A stretch of 47,131 bases of DNA from an uncultured Collinsella sp. (GTDB taxonomy: Bacteria; Actinomycetota; Coriobacteriia; Coriobacteriales; Coriobacteriaceae), in the NCBI GenBank assembly GCA_934650975.1, contig CAKUFW010000009.1, positions 1-47,131 on the forward strand, written 5' to 3'. The notes beneath the pieces are model-generated. The model was not told the DNA's origin. It worked only from the letters and a program-made list of their open reading frames with translations, and made no database searches. The translations under genes were made by a program, and so were the position numbers. Each line of letters starts with the position of its first letter. The first letter of the stretch is position 1. Positions 32,559 through 41,991 of this stretch are shown piece after piece.

Positions 32559-33668
32559 ATGCCCCATGTTACCTCCATCGGCCTGGACGTCCACGCGCGA
32601 TCGGTCGCCGCCGCGGCGTTCAACCCCTTCACCGGCGAGGTGGTGCACCGCGACTTCGGCACCGACGCCGCCGAGATCGCGGAGTGGGCCCTCGGGTTCG
32701 AGGAGCCCAGGGCCTGCTACGAGAGCGGCCCCACCGGGTTCCACATGGCGCGCGAGCTGCGCGCCCTCGGCCTCGACTGCGCCGTGGCCGCCGTCTCGAA
32801 AATGCAGAGGCCGGCGGCGGACGCGCGCCGCAAGAACGACCGGCGCGACGCCGAGTTCATCGCCCGCATGCTCGCCACCCACAACATCGTGGAGGTCCCG
32901 CTGCCGGACGCGGCCGTCGAGGCCGCCCGCGACCTCGACCGCGCCCTCGACGACGCCACGGTGGAGTACCGCCGCGCCAGGCAGCGCCTCAACATGTTCC
33001 TGATCAGGCTGGGCCACGTCTGGGACGAGCGCAACGCCGACGGGACGAGGAAGAAGGCCTGGACGCGCGCCCACTGGAGGTGGATATCCGAGATCAGGCT
33101 CGAGGGCCCGCAGCGCGACGCGCTCGAGTACTACGTCACGGCCGCCCGCTGCGCGGAATCGGACAGGCGGCAGCTCGAGAGGAGGGTCGTCGCGCTGGCC
33201 GGCGCCGACCGGTGGCGCCCGGCCGTCGAGGCGCTCTCCTGCATCAAGGGGATCGACACCCTGACGGCCTTCAGGCTCGCGGCGGAGGCCGGGTCCTTCA
33301 GCAGGTTCCGCTCGGCACCGGCCTTCGCGAGCTGGTGCGGGCTCACGCCCTCCGAGCACTCGAGCGGCGAGTCCGAGCGGCACGGCGGGATAACCAAGGC
33401 CGGCAACGCTCTCGCGCGCACGGCGCTCATAGAGTCCGCATGGCACTATTCCATGTGCTCCCCGAGGCCCAAGGCCCCCGCCCCCGGCACAGACGTGCCC
33501 CCGGCGATACGCTCGAGGGCGGACGACTGCACCGCCAGGCTCCACCGCCGCCGCGAGGCGCTCGCGCGCGCCGGCAAGCCGGCCTGCAAGGCCAACGCCG
33601 CCGTGGCGCGCGAGCTCGCCTGCTGGGTCTGGGAGATCGGGTGCAGGTCCGAGGGGACCGTCCTCTAG
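32559..33668 (+). CDS. IS110-family transposase (DEDD recombinase)
   Basis: 369 residues; GGAGGAGG before the ATG. N-terminal RuvC-like domain with Asp10 (SIGLDVH), Glu55 (CYESGPTG) and Asp94/Asp97 (KNDRRDAEF); C-terminal transposase_20 domain with FASWCGLTPSEHSSGES, holding the serine expected in catalysis, and HGGITKAGNALAR. The reading frame is complete, so it may be active. Codon use is extremely G+C-rich compared with the neighbouring polysaccharide genes, indicating transfer from a higher-G+C source or long residence in one. It points away from the polysaccharide operon. Confidence 0.95.
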   Translation: MPHVTSIGLDVHARSVAAAAFNPFTGEVVHRDFGTDAAEIAEWALGFEEPRACYESGPTGFHMARELRALGLDCAVAAVSKMQRPAADARRKNDRRDAEFIARMLATHNIVEVPLPDAAVEAARDLDRALDDATVEYRRARQRLNMFLIRLGHVWDERNADGTRKKAWTRAHWRWISEIRLEGPQRDALEYYVTAARCAESDRRQLERRVVALAGADRWRPAVEALSCIKGIDTLTAFRLAAEAGSFSRFRSAPAFASWCGLTPSEHSSGESERHGGITKAGNALARTALIESAWHYSMCSPRPKAPAPGTDVPPAIRSRADDCTARLHRRREALARAGKPACKANAAVARELACWVWEIGCRSEGTVL

Positions 33669-33687
33669 CGGCCGGCGACAACCGACT

Positions 33688-33935
33688 CCCGCCGGGAGGG
33701 CCCGCGCCTCGACGCATCGCCGGCGCGAGTTCACGGCCTCTTTTATGGGCAGCCCCCGGGCCGCGCCCGACAAAAGACTGAATTCGCACGATCGCGCCGG
33801 ACGGAGAATCGAAATGCGGTGGGGTGCGCGGACATACCGGGCTGACCGCCGGCAGCGCACCCGAAAGAGCCCGCGGATATTAGCTTGCCAGGCAAGCGTC
33901 GACTAAACGTGCAGCGCGCGGGCCCTCCCGACGGG
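33688..33935. repeat. Large imperfect inverted repeat downstream of the transposase
   Basis: Arms 33688-33707 and 33916-33935 are complementary at 19 of 20 bases. The pair TCGACGC (near 33709) and GCGTCGA (near 33898) continues the stem after a bulge, and an inner hairpin has GGGTGCGC/GCGCACCC. No gene fits. It may be the right flank of the IS element or an independent structured RNA. Confidence 0.5.
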
Positions 33936-33940
33936 AAACG

Positions 33941-33965
33941 AAAAAGCCCGGTTTTAAACCGGGCT
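33941..33965 (-). terminator. Terminator, minus strand
   Basis: Arms 33945-33954 and 33956-33965 (AGCCCGGTTT and complement) form a perfect hairpin followed on the minus strand by TTTTTCG. It follows the tRNA-Ala terminator in the same direction and would stop read-through into the IS element. Confidence 0.75.
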
Positions 33966-34003
33966 CGAATGAACATGCCTATTGACAATGGCTTTCTCAT
34001 ATT

Positions 34004-34031
34004 AAAAAAGGCCACTCGCTTGAGAGGCCTT
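34004..34031 (-). terminator. Terminator of tRNA-Ala
   Basis: Stem AAGGCC (34026-34031) with GGCCTT (34008-34013) plus inner CTC/GAG pairs, then TTTTTTA on the minus strand. It is about 10 bases past the tRNA end. Confidence 0.8.
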
Positions 34032-34041
34032 ACATTCACGA

Positions 34042-34117
34042 TGGTGGAGACGAGGGGGATCGAACCCCTGACCTCTTGACTGCCAGTCAAGCGCTCTCCC
34101 AGCTGAGCTACGCCCCC
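34042..34117 (-). tRNA. tRNA-Ala (anticodon GGC)
   Basis: Minus-strand cloverleaf: acceptor GGGGGCG with CGTCTCC (two G-T pairs), D stem GCTC/GAGC, anticodon stem CTTGA/TCAAG with loop CTGGCAG (anticodon GGC), T arm AGGGG/CCCCT, discriminator A and encoded CCA. It has its own promoter and terminator. Confidence 0.95.
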
Positions 34118-34130
34118 GTGACGAGGCAGT

Positions 34131-34159
34131 ACTATAGGGGAAGATCTTCGGGGATGCAA
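34131..34159 (-). promoter_or_regulatory. Promoter of tRNA-Ala
   Basis: Minus strand: -35 TTGCAT (34154-34159), 17-base spacer, -10 TATAGT (34131-34136); the tRNA starts 14 bases after the -10. Confidence 0.7.
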
Positions 34160-34209
34160 GAACTTTTTTGGGTTGAATCTCGCACTTACGGGTTTTCCTG
34201 GGACAGGGC

Positions 34210-34240
34210 AAAAATAATCACTCTACGAGCGATTATTTTT
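34210..34240 (-). terminator. Terminator overlapping the end of thiN
   Basis: Perfect arms AAAAATAATC (34210-34219) and complement (34231-34240), 11-base loop holding the thiN stop codon. The A/T-rich arms supply T-runs on both strands, so it may act both ways. Confidence 0.65.
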
Positions 34241-34903
34241 ATCCGCCGTCCCGATAAAACCCTGATGCAGCAAAAACGCTATCGCGGTTCCTTGATGGAC
34301 GGTTATTACTGCTGTTCCTCTTACTATGTTGCTGATGCCGGTGTCGGCTAGTAGGCCTAACGTGGCGTGGTCTAGTTCCCACTCCAAACCGTGTTCGCTT
34401 ATCTCTGTGTTGGGGGCGATTGCGATTATGGAGAAGGTTTTGCCGGCTGCGTCTTCTATGGTCCAGGTTTCGTTCTGGTGCAGGATTCTGACCGTTACTT
34501 CGTCCTCGGCAATCCAGACGGGGGCGTCCGTATAACCTGCTAGTAGGCCCAGCACGGACAGGGCCATGTCGGGGCGGCCTCCGGTGGCGCAGGTTGCGAC
34601 CACCTCTGCGTTGGGCCAGCGGCGGCGGATGGCGTCTAGGGCTAGGGCTAGGTCGGTATAGTCCTTGTAGGGGTTGTGGCGCTCTACCTCAAAATTGGTA
34701 GCGGCATCGACCAGGGCGCGGCCGGCGTCGCTTACCGTGTCAGCGTCGCCTACGTAGACGTCGCAGCTCAGTCCGGCACCCAGCAGGGCATCCAGGCCGC
34801 GGTCCACGGCGACGATGTGGTCGCACTCCCCTGCCAGTTGACACAGTAACTCGGGGCTCGCCACCACCGGTGAGCCGCATACAACTAATACTTTCTCGGA
34901 CAA
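34223..34903 (-). CDS. thiN: Thiamine diphosphokinase
   Basis: 226 residues from TTG, which follows AGGCGAG after the HAD gene stop. [37 protein letters not shown] and the substrate loop [15 protein letters not shown] are characteristic. It makes thiamine diphosphate from thiamine and ATP. The gene ends in its terminator. It forms an operon with the HAD phosphatase, 9 bases apart. Confidence 0.9.
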   Translation of the reverse strand: MSEKVLVVCGSPVVASPELLCQLAGECDHIVAVDRGLDALLGAGLSCDVYVGDADTVSDAGRALVDAATNFEVERHNPYKDYTDLALALDAIRRRWPNAEVVATCATGGRPDMALSVLGLLAGYTDAPVWIAEDEVTVRILHQNETWTIEDAAGKTFSIIAIAPNTEISEHGLEWELDHATLGLLADTGISNIVRGTAVITVHQGTAIAFLLHQGFIGTADKNNRS

Positions 34904-34912
34904 CGTTCTCGC

Positions 34913-35602
34913 CTACCCCTCAAACGCAAGCACGCGGGCAAGATCCAGCTCTTCATAGCTGTCGATAAAGATGTCGCAGTTGGCACGCACCTCGTCGCGC
35001 TCCATGCGGCCATGCGGGTCATAGATACCCACGCGTTTAAAACCAGCGGCACCAGAACTTTTAAGGCCAAACACCGCATCCTCAAACACCCAGGCACGCT
35101 CAAACTTGTACCCGTGGCGCTCTTCCAGGCGACGCAACGCCAGCTTGTACACGTCGGGGAACTGCTTGGAGCGCCCCGCCTCGCCCGTCGTGGTAATAAA
35201 CTCCATATAGTGATCGAGGCCCGCACCCGCAAGGGCGGACTGCACCAGTTCGACCGGGGTGGACGTGGCCACGCACATGGCAATGCCCGCCGCCTTTGCC
35301 TGCTCCAAAAATGCCAGAAGACCCTCGCGCGGCGGCACCTTGGAATAGCCATCGATGAGAATCTCGCTCAGCTCGCGATACAGCTCTTCGCCGCCTTCGC
35401 CAATACCCCACGTGTCATGGTAGGCCTGGCACTCGTCCTCGAGCGAAAGGTGCTCAAACTTGGCAAAATCGTCGACCGTCACATCAACGCCGTGGCGGCG
35501 CAATAACTCGGGCTGGGCATAGGCCCAAACGGGGGTGCTATTAACCAGCGTGCCGTCGCAATCGAAAATAAAAGCAACGTTGGGGGCGGCGGTCTGGGAC
35601 AT
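34913..35602 (-). CDS. HAD-superfamily phosphatase (beta-phosphoglucomutase-like)
   Basis: 229 residues from ATG at 35602, preceded by AAAGG; a longer frame to 35623 is less likely. Motif I FIFDCDGTLVNS, motif II VATSTP, a Lys near residue 145 and motif IV WVFEDAVFGLKSS mark HAD subfamily I with an alpha-helical cap. The substrate may be a sugar phosphate. It is transcribed away from glgB, and the shared upstream region holds the TGGTAAAAC sites, hinting at sugar-linked control. Confidence 0.88.
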   Translation of the reverse strand: MSQTAAPNVAFIFDCDGTLVNSTPVWAYAQPELLRRHGVDVTVDDFAKFEHLSLEDECQAYHDTWGIGEGGEELYRELSEILIDGYSKVPPREGLLAFLEQAKAAGIAMCVATSTPVELVQSALAGAGLDHYMEFITTTGEAGRSKQFPDVYKLALRRLEERHGYKFERAWVFEDAVFGLKSSGAAGFKRVGIYDPHGRMERDEVRANCDIFIDSYEELDLARVLAFEG

Positions 35603-35623
35603 AAACGAACCTTTCGATGTCAA

Positions 35624-35712
35624 ATGGTAAACATCCTGCTAAAAACGTTTTACCAAACGTCAAACTAACAATCTAAAAACCCTAATTGGTAAAACTGTCA
35701 AGAGTTTTACCA
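35624..35712. promoter_or_regulatory. Cluster of TGGTAAAAC-type operator half-sites between HAD gene and glgB
   Basis: TGGTAAA occurs at about 35624, CGTTTTACCA at 35646-35655, and an inverted pair TGGTAAAACT/AGTTTTACCA at 35687-35696 and 35703-35712. The 18-base form TGGTAAAACGTTTTACCA would be a typical LacI-family operator with a central CG. A similar site precedes the amylase (45855-45872). Divergent control of the HAD gene and glg operon is inferred. The rest of this region up to 35933 shows no gene and no clear promoter. Confidence 0.55.
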
Positions 35713-35933
35713 TCGCAATTCTGTCAGTGGTCTAAACATGGCGCTCACCGATTAAAAGCCGCCGCAAAACCACTTTCCTCCATAAAAGTAATGTACAGGT
35801 GTTATGGTAGTTTCTGCCGAAAGTTCCACCCAGCACGCGAGGTGGAACGAATCATAGAACTATCGCCGTCCCTTCGATTCGTGCAGCCCTGGACCTTTCG
35901 CATTTAGTCACCAAGGCAACACGCTGCCGCGTC

Positions 35934-38213
35934 ATGATGGGATCAAACGTGAGCGATACAAAGCTAAAGCCAACGGCAAAAAAGCCCGCTACCCGCAAGG
36001 CCGCTCCGCACGCACCGGAGCTCTCTAAGGACGATGTCTATCTGTTTGGCATTGGTATGTGGGAGCGCAGCTGGGAAAAGATGGGTGCGCACCCCGATAC
36101 GCAGCAGCGCACGCGTGGCTGGCGTTTTTGCGTTTGGGCGCCCGATGTAAAGAGCGTCCACGTTATTGGCGAATTTAACGACTGGGATGAGGAAGCCAAC
36201 CCGCTGGTGCCCGTGCATACGAGCGCCATTTGGGAAGGCTTTATTCCTGGCGCCGAGCAGGGCCAGCTCTATAAGTACCTGATCGAGACAAACGAGGGCG
36301 AAAAGCTCTACAAGGCCGATCCGTACGCCTTTAAGGCCGAGTGCCCTCCGGGTACGGCAAGCGTGCTGTGGAGCCTGGACGGCTACAAATGGAACGACGC
36401 CGCGTGGCTCAAGCGCCGCGCCAGCCACAATCACATGTCGCAGCCGCTCAACATCTACGAGGTGCATATTGGCTCGTGGAAGCGCCACGGCGACGCGCCG
36501 CAGGGTGAGCCGGACGAGTACGGCAACTACCCCGGCCCCATGGATCCCTTCCCCGCGCAGCGCGGCGAGTTCTACACCTACGACGACCTGTCGGTGGAGC
36601 TTGTGGACTACGTGCGCGACATGGGCTATACGCACATTGAGGTCATGCCGCTTATGGAGCATCCCTTCGATGGCTCCTGGGGCTACCAGACAACCGGCTA
36701 CTATGCCGCCACGTCGCGCTATGGCAACCCGCAGCAGCTCATGCACTTTATCGATGCTTGCCACAAGGCGGGCATTGGCGTGATCATGGACTGGGTGCCC
36801 GGCGGTTTTTGCGCCGACTCCCACGGCCTTGCCACCTTTAACGGCCACATGCTGTTTGAGCACGAGATTCATCCCAACTGGGGCACGCATAAGTTCGACT
36901 TCGCCCGCGGCGAGGTCCGCTCTTTCCTGGTCTCCAACGTGCTGTACTGGCTCGAGAACTTCCATGTGGACGGCATTCGCATGGACGGCGTGTCCAGCAT
37001 GTTGTACCTCAACTTTGGCATCGACGATCCGGGCCAAAAGAAGTTCAACAAGTACGGTACCGAGGAGGATCTGGACGCCAGCGCGTTTATCCGTCAGGTC
37101 AACTGCGCTGTGGAGGCGCACTGTCCCGACGTGATGATGATGGCCGAGGAGTCCACCGCGTGGCCGCTCGTGACCTATCCGCCGCAGGACGGCGGCCTGG
37201 GCTTCCACTACAAGTGGGACATGGGCTGGATGAACGACACCCTGCACTACATGCAGACCGATTTTCCGTGGCGCCCCGGCAACCACGGCCTACTTACGTT
37301 CTCCATCATGTACGCCTTTACCGAGAACTTTATTTGCCCGCTGAGCCACGACGAGGTCGTGCACGGCAAGTGCTCGCTGATCGGCCGCATGCCGGGCGAC
37401 TGGTGGCGCCAGTTTGCCGGCCTGCGCACGCTGGCCTTTTACCAGATGACGCACCCCGGTGCCAAGCTCAACTTTATGGGCAACGAGATCGGCCAGTTTA
37501 TCGAGTGGCGCTACTACGAGTCCATCCAGTGGTTCCTGACCGAGGAGTACGAGACCCACAAGCATCATCAGGCGTTTATTAAGGCGCTCAACCACCTGTA
37601 CACCGCTGAGCCCGCCCTGTACGAGCGCGGCTACACCGACGACGGCTTTACCTGGATCGACGCAGACAACTCCAAGCAGTCCATCGTGAGCTTTGTGCGC
37701 CAGGGCGAGGACATCGACGACGACCTGGTGATCCTGATCAACTTTGACCCGGCGAGCTACGAGAGCTTCCGCGTGGGCGTGCCGCGCGAGGGTGACTGGG
37801 AGGTCATCTTTGACTCCGACCGCCCCGAGTTTGGCGGCAGCGGCTATGCCGGCGAGGAGCCTTACACTTGCTCCAGCGAGCCCTATCCCTGGAACGGGCA
37901 GATGGACTCCATCGAGATCAAGGTGCCCGGTCTGGCAGGCGTGGTGCTTAAGCGTCGCGGTCCCAGCAGCTACAAGCCGCCGGTGGTTGAGGAGCCCAAG
38001 GCTGCGCGTAAGCGCACGTCGACCGTGAAGCCCAAGGCTGCTGCGGCCAAGAAGGCTCCCGCTAAGGCAAAGGCTACGACGGCCAAGGCTAAGGCTGCTG
38101 CAAAGCCCGCTGCTAAAGCTACCGCGAAGCCCGCGGCCAAAAAGCCGGTTGCCAAAAAGGCAACTACCAAGGCCAAGTCAGCCGCCGTTAAATCGCCTGC
38201 CAAGGAAGCGTAA
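35934..38213 (+). CDS. glgB: 1,4-alpha-glucan branching enzyme with Lys/Ala-rich tail
   Basis: 759 residues. CBM48 domain (FCVWAPDVKSVHVIGEFNDW), then GH13 with the nucleophile Asp near 350 (GIRMDGVSSML), Glu near 404 (MMAEES) and Asp near 471 (LSHDEVVHGK). It makes alpha-1,6 branches in glycogen. Start is unsure among ATG 35934, ATG 35937 and GTG 35949. Residues from about 685 on are a Lys-, Ala- and Pro-rich tail of about 75 residues (KAAAKPAAKATAKPAAKKP), like histone H1, which is not part of normal GlgB. First gene of glgB-P-C-D-A. Confidence 0.95.
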   Translation: MMGSNVSDTKLKPTAKKPATRKAAPHAPELSKDDVYLFGIGMWERSWEKMGAHPDTQQRTRGWRFCVWAPDVKSVHVIGEFNDWDEEANPLVPVHTSAIWEGFIPGAEQGQLYKYLIETNEGEKLYKADPYAFKAECPPGTASVLWSLDGYKWNDAAWLKRRASHNHMSQPLNIYEVHIGSWKRHGDAPQGEPDEYGNYPGPMDPFPAQRGEFYTYDDLSVELVDYVRDMGYTHIEVMPLMEHPFDGSWGYQTTGYYAATSRYGNPQQLMHFIDACHKAGIGVIMDWVPGGFCADSHGLATFNGHMLFEHEIHPNWGTHKFDFARGEVRSFLVSNVLYWLENFHVDGIRMDGVSSMLYLNFGIDDPGQKKFNKYGTEEDLDASAFIRQVNCAVEAHCPDVMMMAEESTAWPLVTYPPQDGGLGFHYKWDMGWMNDTLHYMQTDFPWRPGNHGLLTFSIMYAFTENFICPLSHDEVVHGKCSLIGRMPGDWWRQFAGLRTLAFYQMTHPGAKLNFMGNEIGQFIEWRYYESIQWFLTEEYETHKHHQAFIKALNHLYTAEPALYERGYTDDGFTWIDADNSKQSIVSFVRQGEDIDDDLVILINFDPASYESFRVGVPREGDWEVIFDSDRPEFGGSGYAGEEPYTCSSEPYPWNGQMDSIEIKVPGLAGVVLKRRGPSSYKPPVVEEPKAARKRTSTVKPKAAAAKKAPAKAKATTAKAKAAAKPAAKATAKPAAKKPVAKKATTKAKSAAVKSPAKEA

Positions 38214-38271
38214 CAAAGCCGTTACCGCTGTAATTACCCGCCCCGACGGGGCGTAGGATACAAGTCATAAC

Positions 38272-38306
38272 CGTTCCGGGAGAAACATCCCCGGGGGAAA
38301 GGAACG
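38272..38306 (+). promoter_or_regulatory. Possible hairpin covering the glgP ribosome binding site
   Basis: CGTTCC (38272-38277) pairs with GGAACG (38301-38306), with an inner GGG/CCC. The second arm overlaps the ribosome binding site AAAGGAA just before ATG at 38308, so the stem would hide it. A separate short hairpin, GCCCCGACGGGGC, lies slightly upstream at about 38239-38251. Confidence 0.4.
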
Positions 38307-38307
38307 T

Positions 38308-40734
38308 ATGAATAAGATCTTCGACAACAAGCAGGAGTTTACCGAGCTCTATCGCGATGCCGTCATGAGCATCAGCGGCAAGAGCGTCGAGGCCGCCAGC
38401 GACCTCGACCGCTTTAACGCCCTGGCCAAGCTCGTGGCCGAGAAGGCCCGCACCGTTGCCACCGCCAGTGACGCCCGCGTCACCGCCGAGGGCAAAAAGC
38501 GCGTGTATTACTTCTCGATCGAGTTTTTGATCGGCCGCCTGCTCGACAACTACCTGCTCAACTTTGGCGTGCGCGACATGGTCGCCGAGGCGCTCGACGA
38601 CATGGGCTTCGATCTGTCCGTCATCGAGAACCAGGAGCCCGATCCGGCGCTGGGCAACGGTGGTCTGGGCCGTCTGGCCGCATGCTTCCTGGATTCCATG
38701 GCAGCCGAGGGCATCGCCGGCTACGGCAACGGCATGCGCTACCGCTACGGCCTGTTTAAGCAGGAGATCGTCAACGGCAGCCAGGTGGAGACCACCGACG
38801 AGTGGCTCACCCACGGCTATCCCTGGGAGGTCCGTCGTCAGGACAAGGCCGTGACCATCAAGTTTGGTGGTCACGTTGAGGGCTTTGAGGAGGACGGCCG
38901 CACGTTCTACCGCACGGTGGACACGCAGGACATCCTGGCCGTTCCTTATGACATCCCCGTCGTTGGCTATGCCGGCGAGACCGTCAACAAGCTGCGCGTC
39001 TGGGCTGCCGAGCCGGTCGAGGAGCACTTCGATCTGGAGGCCTTCAACCGAGGCGACTACGCCCTGGCCGACGCCGAGCGCGCCGAAGCCGAGGCCATCA
39101 GCGCTATCCTCTACCCCAACGACGCCGGCGAGCACGGCCGTCTGCTGCGCCTGAAGCAGGAGTACTTGTTTGTTTCGGCCGGCATCTACAGCCTGCTCGA
39201 CACCTTTGAGAAGGAGCACGGCGAGAACTGGGAGTTACTGCCGCAGTTTGTGGCCATCCACACCAACGATACCCATCCCGCCATGTGCGGCCCCGAGCTC
39301 ATGCGTATCCTCATCGACGAGAAAAAGCTCGAGTGGGACGATGCCTGGAACATCGTGACGCAGGTCGTGAGCTACACCAACCACACTATCCTGCCCGAGG
39401 CTCTAGAGAAGTGGCCCATCGGCACGTTCTCCAAGCTCCTCCCCCGCGTGTACCAGATCATCGACGAGATCAGCCGTCGTTGGCACGAGTCGTTCGACAC
39501 CACGCAGGAGGGCTGGCAGGAGCGCCTGCGCCAGACCGCCATTCTGTGGGACGGCGAGATCCGCATGGCCAACCTGTCCGTGATCTGCAGCCACAGCGTC
39601 AACGGCGTGGCCAAGATCCACTCCGACATCATCAAGAACATCGTGCTCAAGGACTTCTATGCCCTGACGCCCGAGAAGTTCAACAACAAGACCAACGGCA
39701 TCTCGCACCGTCGCTTCTTTGCCGAGGCCAACCCCACCTATGCCAGGCTCGTGACCGAGGCCATTGGCGACGGCTGGCTCAAGGACGCCTTTGAGCTGGA
39801 GAAACTCAAGGAGTTCCAGAACGACAGCGAGTTCCTGAAGGCCGTGGGTGCCTCCAAGCGCGCCAACAAGGAGCGTCTGGCCGCCTACGTTAAGGCCGAG
39901 ACCGGTCTGGTCATCGACCCCAACACCGTCTTCGATGTTCAGGTGAAGCGCTTCCACGCCTACAAGCGCCAGCTCATGAACATCATGAAGGTGATGGACA
40001 TCTACAACCGTCGCATCGCCGACCCCAACTTCCACGTGACACCGACGACCTTCATCTTTAGCGGCAAGGCTGCCTCGAGCTACACCTTCGCCAAGGAGAC
40101 CATCCGTCTGATCAACTCCGTCGCCGAGGTCGTCAACAACGACCCGCGTGTGAACAAGGTCATGAAGGTCTGCTTTATCCCCAACTTCCGCGTGAGCAAC
40201 GCCCAGCTCATCTACCCCGCCGCCGAGATCTCCGAGCAGATTTCCACCGCCGGCAAGGAGGCCTCGGGCACGTCCAACATGAAGCTCATGATGAATGGCG
40301 CCATTACGCTGGGCACCCTCGACGGTGCGAACATCGAGATCGCCGACCTGGCTGGCCGCGAGAACGAGGCCATCTTTGGTCTGACCGCTCCCGAGGTCGA
40401 GCAGCTCTGGGCATCCAACAGCTACTTTGCGTGGGATACCCTCAACGGCGACCGCGAGCGTCTGGGCCGCGTGATGGACGAGCTCAAGGACAACACCTTT
40501 GCGGGTCTTTCGGGCAACTTTGAGAGCATCTACAACGAGCTCATGAACAACAACGACCCCGACCTGGTCATGGCCGATTTCCGCAGCTATGTGGATGCGT
40601 GGGAGGCGCTCACGGGCAGCTACAGCGACCAGGAGACCTGGAACCGCAAGGCGCTGCTCAACACCGCATCGAGTGGCTGGTTCTCGAGCGACCGCACCAT
40701 TCGCGAGTACCGCGACGAGATCTGGCACGCCTAG
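38308..40734 (+). CDS. glgP: Glycogen/alpha-glucan phosphorylase
   Basis: 808 residues, the usual length. RVYYFSIEFLIGRLLDNYLL, LGNGGLGRLAACFLDSMA and the pyridoxal phosphate site EASGTSNMKLMMNG (Lys near 658) are complete. It releases glucose 1-phosphate from glycogen. It lies 94 bases after glgB in the same direction. No regulatory insertions. Confidence 0.97.
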   Translation: MNKIFDNKQEFTELYRDAVMSISGKSVEAASDLDRFNALAKLVAEKARTVATASDARVTAEGKKRVYYFSIEFLIGRLLDNYLLNFGVRDMVAEALDDMGFDLSVIENQEPDPALGNGGLGRLAACFLDSMAAEGIAGYGNGMRYRYGLFKQEIVNGSQVETTDEWLTHGYPWEVRRQDKAVTIKFGGHVEGFEEDGRTFYRTVDTQDILAVPYDIPVVGYAGETVNKLRVWAAEPVEEHFDLEAFNRGDYALADAERAEAEAISAILYPNDAGEHGRLLRLKQEYLFVSAGIYSLLDTFEKEHGENWELLPQFVAIHTNDTHPAMCGPELMRILIDEKKLEWDDAWNIVTQVVSYTNHTILPEALEKWPIGTFSKLLPRVYQIIDEISRRWHESFDTTQEGWQERLRQTAILWDGEIRMANLSVICSHSVNGVAKIHSDIIKNIVLKDFYALTPEKFNNKTNGISHRRFFAEANPTYARLVTEAIGDGWLKDAFELEKLKEFQNDSEFLKAVGASKRANKERLAAYVKAETGLVIDPNTVFDVQVKRFHAYKRQLMNIMKVMDIYNRRIADPNFHVTPTTFIFSGKAASSYTFAKETIRLINSVAEVVNNDPRVNKVMKVCFIPNFRVSNAQLIYPAAEISEQISTAGKEASGTSNMKLMMNGAITLGTLDGANIEIADLAGRENEAIFGLTAPEVEQLWASNSYFAWDTLNGDRERLGRVMDELKDNTFAGLSGNFESIYNELMNNNDPDLVMADFRSYVDAWEALTGSYSDQETWNRKALLNTASSGWFSSDRTIREYRDEIWHA

Positions 40735-40838
40735 GGGCGCGCACTCCCCTAGCCGCACGGCATTACCCGGCGGGCGTGAATAGGCTCCGCGCCCGCCGCT
40801 AATGAATTTAGAAACATCGATGACAGAAGGAGAAATCG

Positions 40839-41987
40839 ATGAGTAAGAAAGAATGCATCGCGATGCTCCTCGCAGGAGGACAGGGCAGCCGATTGGGGGC
40901 ACTCACCCAAAAGATCGCTAAGCCGGCGGTTAGCTTTGGTGGCAAGTTCCGCATTATCGACTTTTCGCTGTCCAACTGCTCCAACTCGGGCATCGACACG
41001 GTGGGCGTTCTGACGCAGTATCGCCCCTACCTGCTGCATGCCTATGTGGGCTCCGGCGAGGCTTGGGATCTGGACAGCCGCGACGGCGGCGTGTCGATCC
41101 TGCCGCCGTACGAGACGCAGACCGGCGGCGCCTGGTATGCGGGCACGGCCGACGCCATCACGCAGAACCTCGACTACATCAAGGCCAACGACCCCAAGTA
41201 CGTCCTGATTCTTTCTGGCGATCACCTGTATCGCATGGATTACCGTAAGATGCTCAAGACGCATATTGAGAACAACGCCGACCTCACGGTGAGCGTTATG
41301 CCCGTGCCTTGGGAGGAGGCCAGCCGCTTTGGCATCCTAACCACCGACCCCGAGGACGGCCGCATCACCAAGTTCACCGAGAAGCCCGAGAAGCCCGATT
41401 CGAACCTCGCGTCCATGGGTATCTACATCTTCTCGGCCGATGTGCTGATTGAGGCGCTGGAGGAAGACGCCCTGGACCAGCGCTCGAGCCATGACTTTGG
41501 CAAGGACATCATCCCCAAGCTGCTCGGCGAGAACAAGCGCCTGTACAGCTACGAGTTCCACGGCTTTTGGAAGGATGTTGGCACCATCGCCAGCTTCCAT
41601 GAGACCTCGATGGACCTGCTGGGCAACAACCCCGAGTTCGACCTCTTTGACAAGAGCTTCCCCATCATGTCCAACATCACCACGCGTCCGCCGCACTACA
41701 TTGGTCCGGACGGCCGCCTGGACGACTGCCTGGTCTCCAACGGCTGCAAGATCTACGGCACCGCTCGCCACTCGATTCTTTCGACCGATGTCATCATCGA
41801 GGAGCGCGCCGTGGTCGAGGACTCCGTGCTGCTGCCGGGTGCGCACGTTAAGAGCGGCGCGCACATCTGCCGCGCTATTTTGGGCGAGAACTCCACGGTC
41901 GAAGAGGGCGTGAAGCTCGGCTCTGTCGATACCACTAAGGATACGGCCGTCGTTGGAAATGACGTCGTTATCGGGAAGGGGGAATGA
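40839..41987 (+). CDS. glgC: Glucose-1-phosphate adenylyltransferase, catalytic subunit
   Basis: 382 residues; AGAAGGAG before ATG. Nucleotidyltransferase signature [20 protein letters not shown] (12-31), [27 protein letters not shown] and FTEKPEKPD are present, followed by a left-handed beta-helix of hexapeptides. It makes ADP-glucose, the committed step. Next gene glgD starts 4 bases after its stop. Confidence 0.96.
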   Translation: MSKKECIAMLLAGGQGSRLGALTQKIAKPAVSFGGKFRIIDFSLSNCSNSGIDTVGVLTQYRPYLLHAYVGSGEAWDLDSRDGGVSILPPYETQTGGAWYAGTADAITQNLDYIKANDPKYVLILSGDHLYRMDYRKMLKTHIENNADLTVSVMPVPWEEASRFGILTTDPEDGRITKFTEKPEKPDSNLASMGIYIFSADVLIEALEEDALDQRSSHDFGKDIIPKLLGENKRLYSYEFHGFWKDVGTIASFHETSMDLLGNNPEFDLFDKSFPIMSNITTRPPHYIGPDGRLDDCLVSNGCKIYGTARHSILSTDVIIEERAVVEDSVLLPGAHVKSGAHICRAILGENSTVEEGVKLGSVDTTKDTAVVGNDVVIGKGE

Positions 41988-41991
41988 TCCG

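Larger units (their letters stand above)
32400..33940 (+). mobile_element. IS110-family insertion sequence (ends not determined)
   Basis: The IS110-type transposase gene with about 150 bases of structured sequence before it and about 270 after it stands out as a very G+C-rich island between the operon leader and tRNA-Ala. IS110 elements lack terminal inverted repeats and make no clear duplications, so the exact ends cannot be read from one copy. The coordinates are estimates from base composition. Confidence 0.6.

Noticed and set aside
32406..33860. Frames of 484 (minus) and 430 (plus) codons over the IS110 transposase
   Set aside because: Products of very high G+C content; the 369-residue frame carries all IS110 motifs.
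1745..34117. The whole segment between tRNA-Val and tRNA-Ala as one integrated element
   Set aside because: No integrase gene and no direct repeat of a tRNA end was seen; the polysaccharide and defence parts look independently variable.
39403..40902. Long minus-strand frames opposite glgP, glgC, glgD, glgA and glgB
   Set aside because: Shadows of strongly supported glg genes with no ribosome binding sites of their own.
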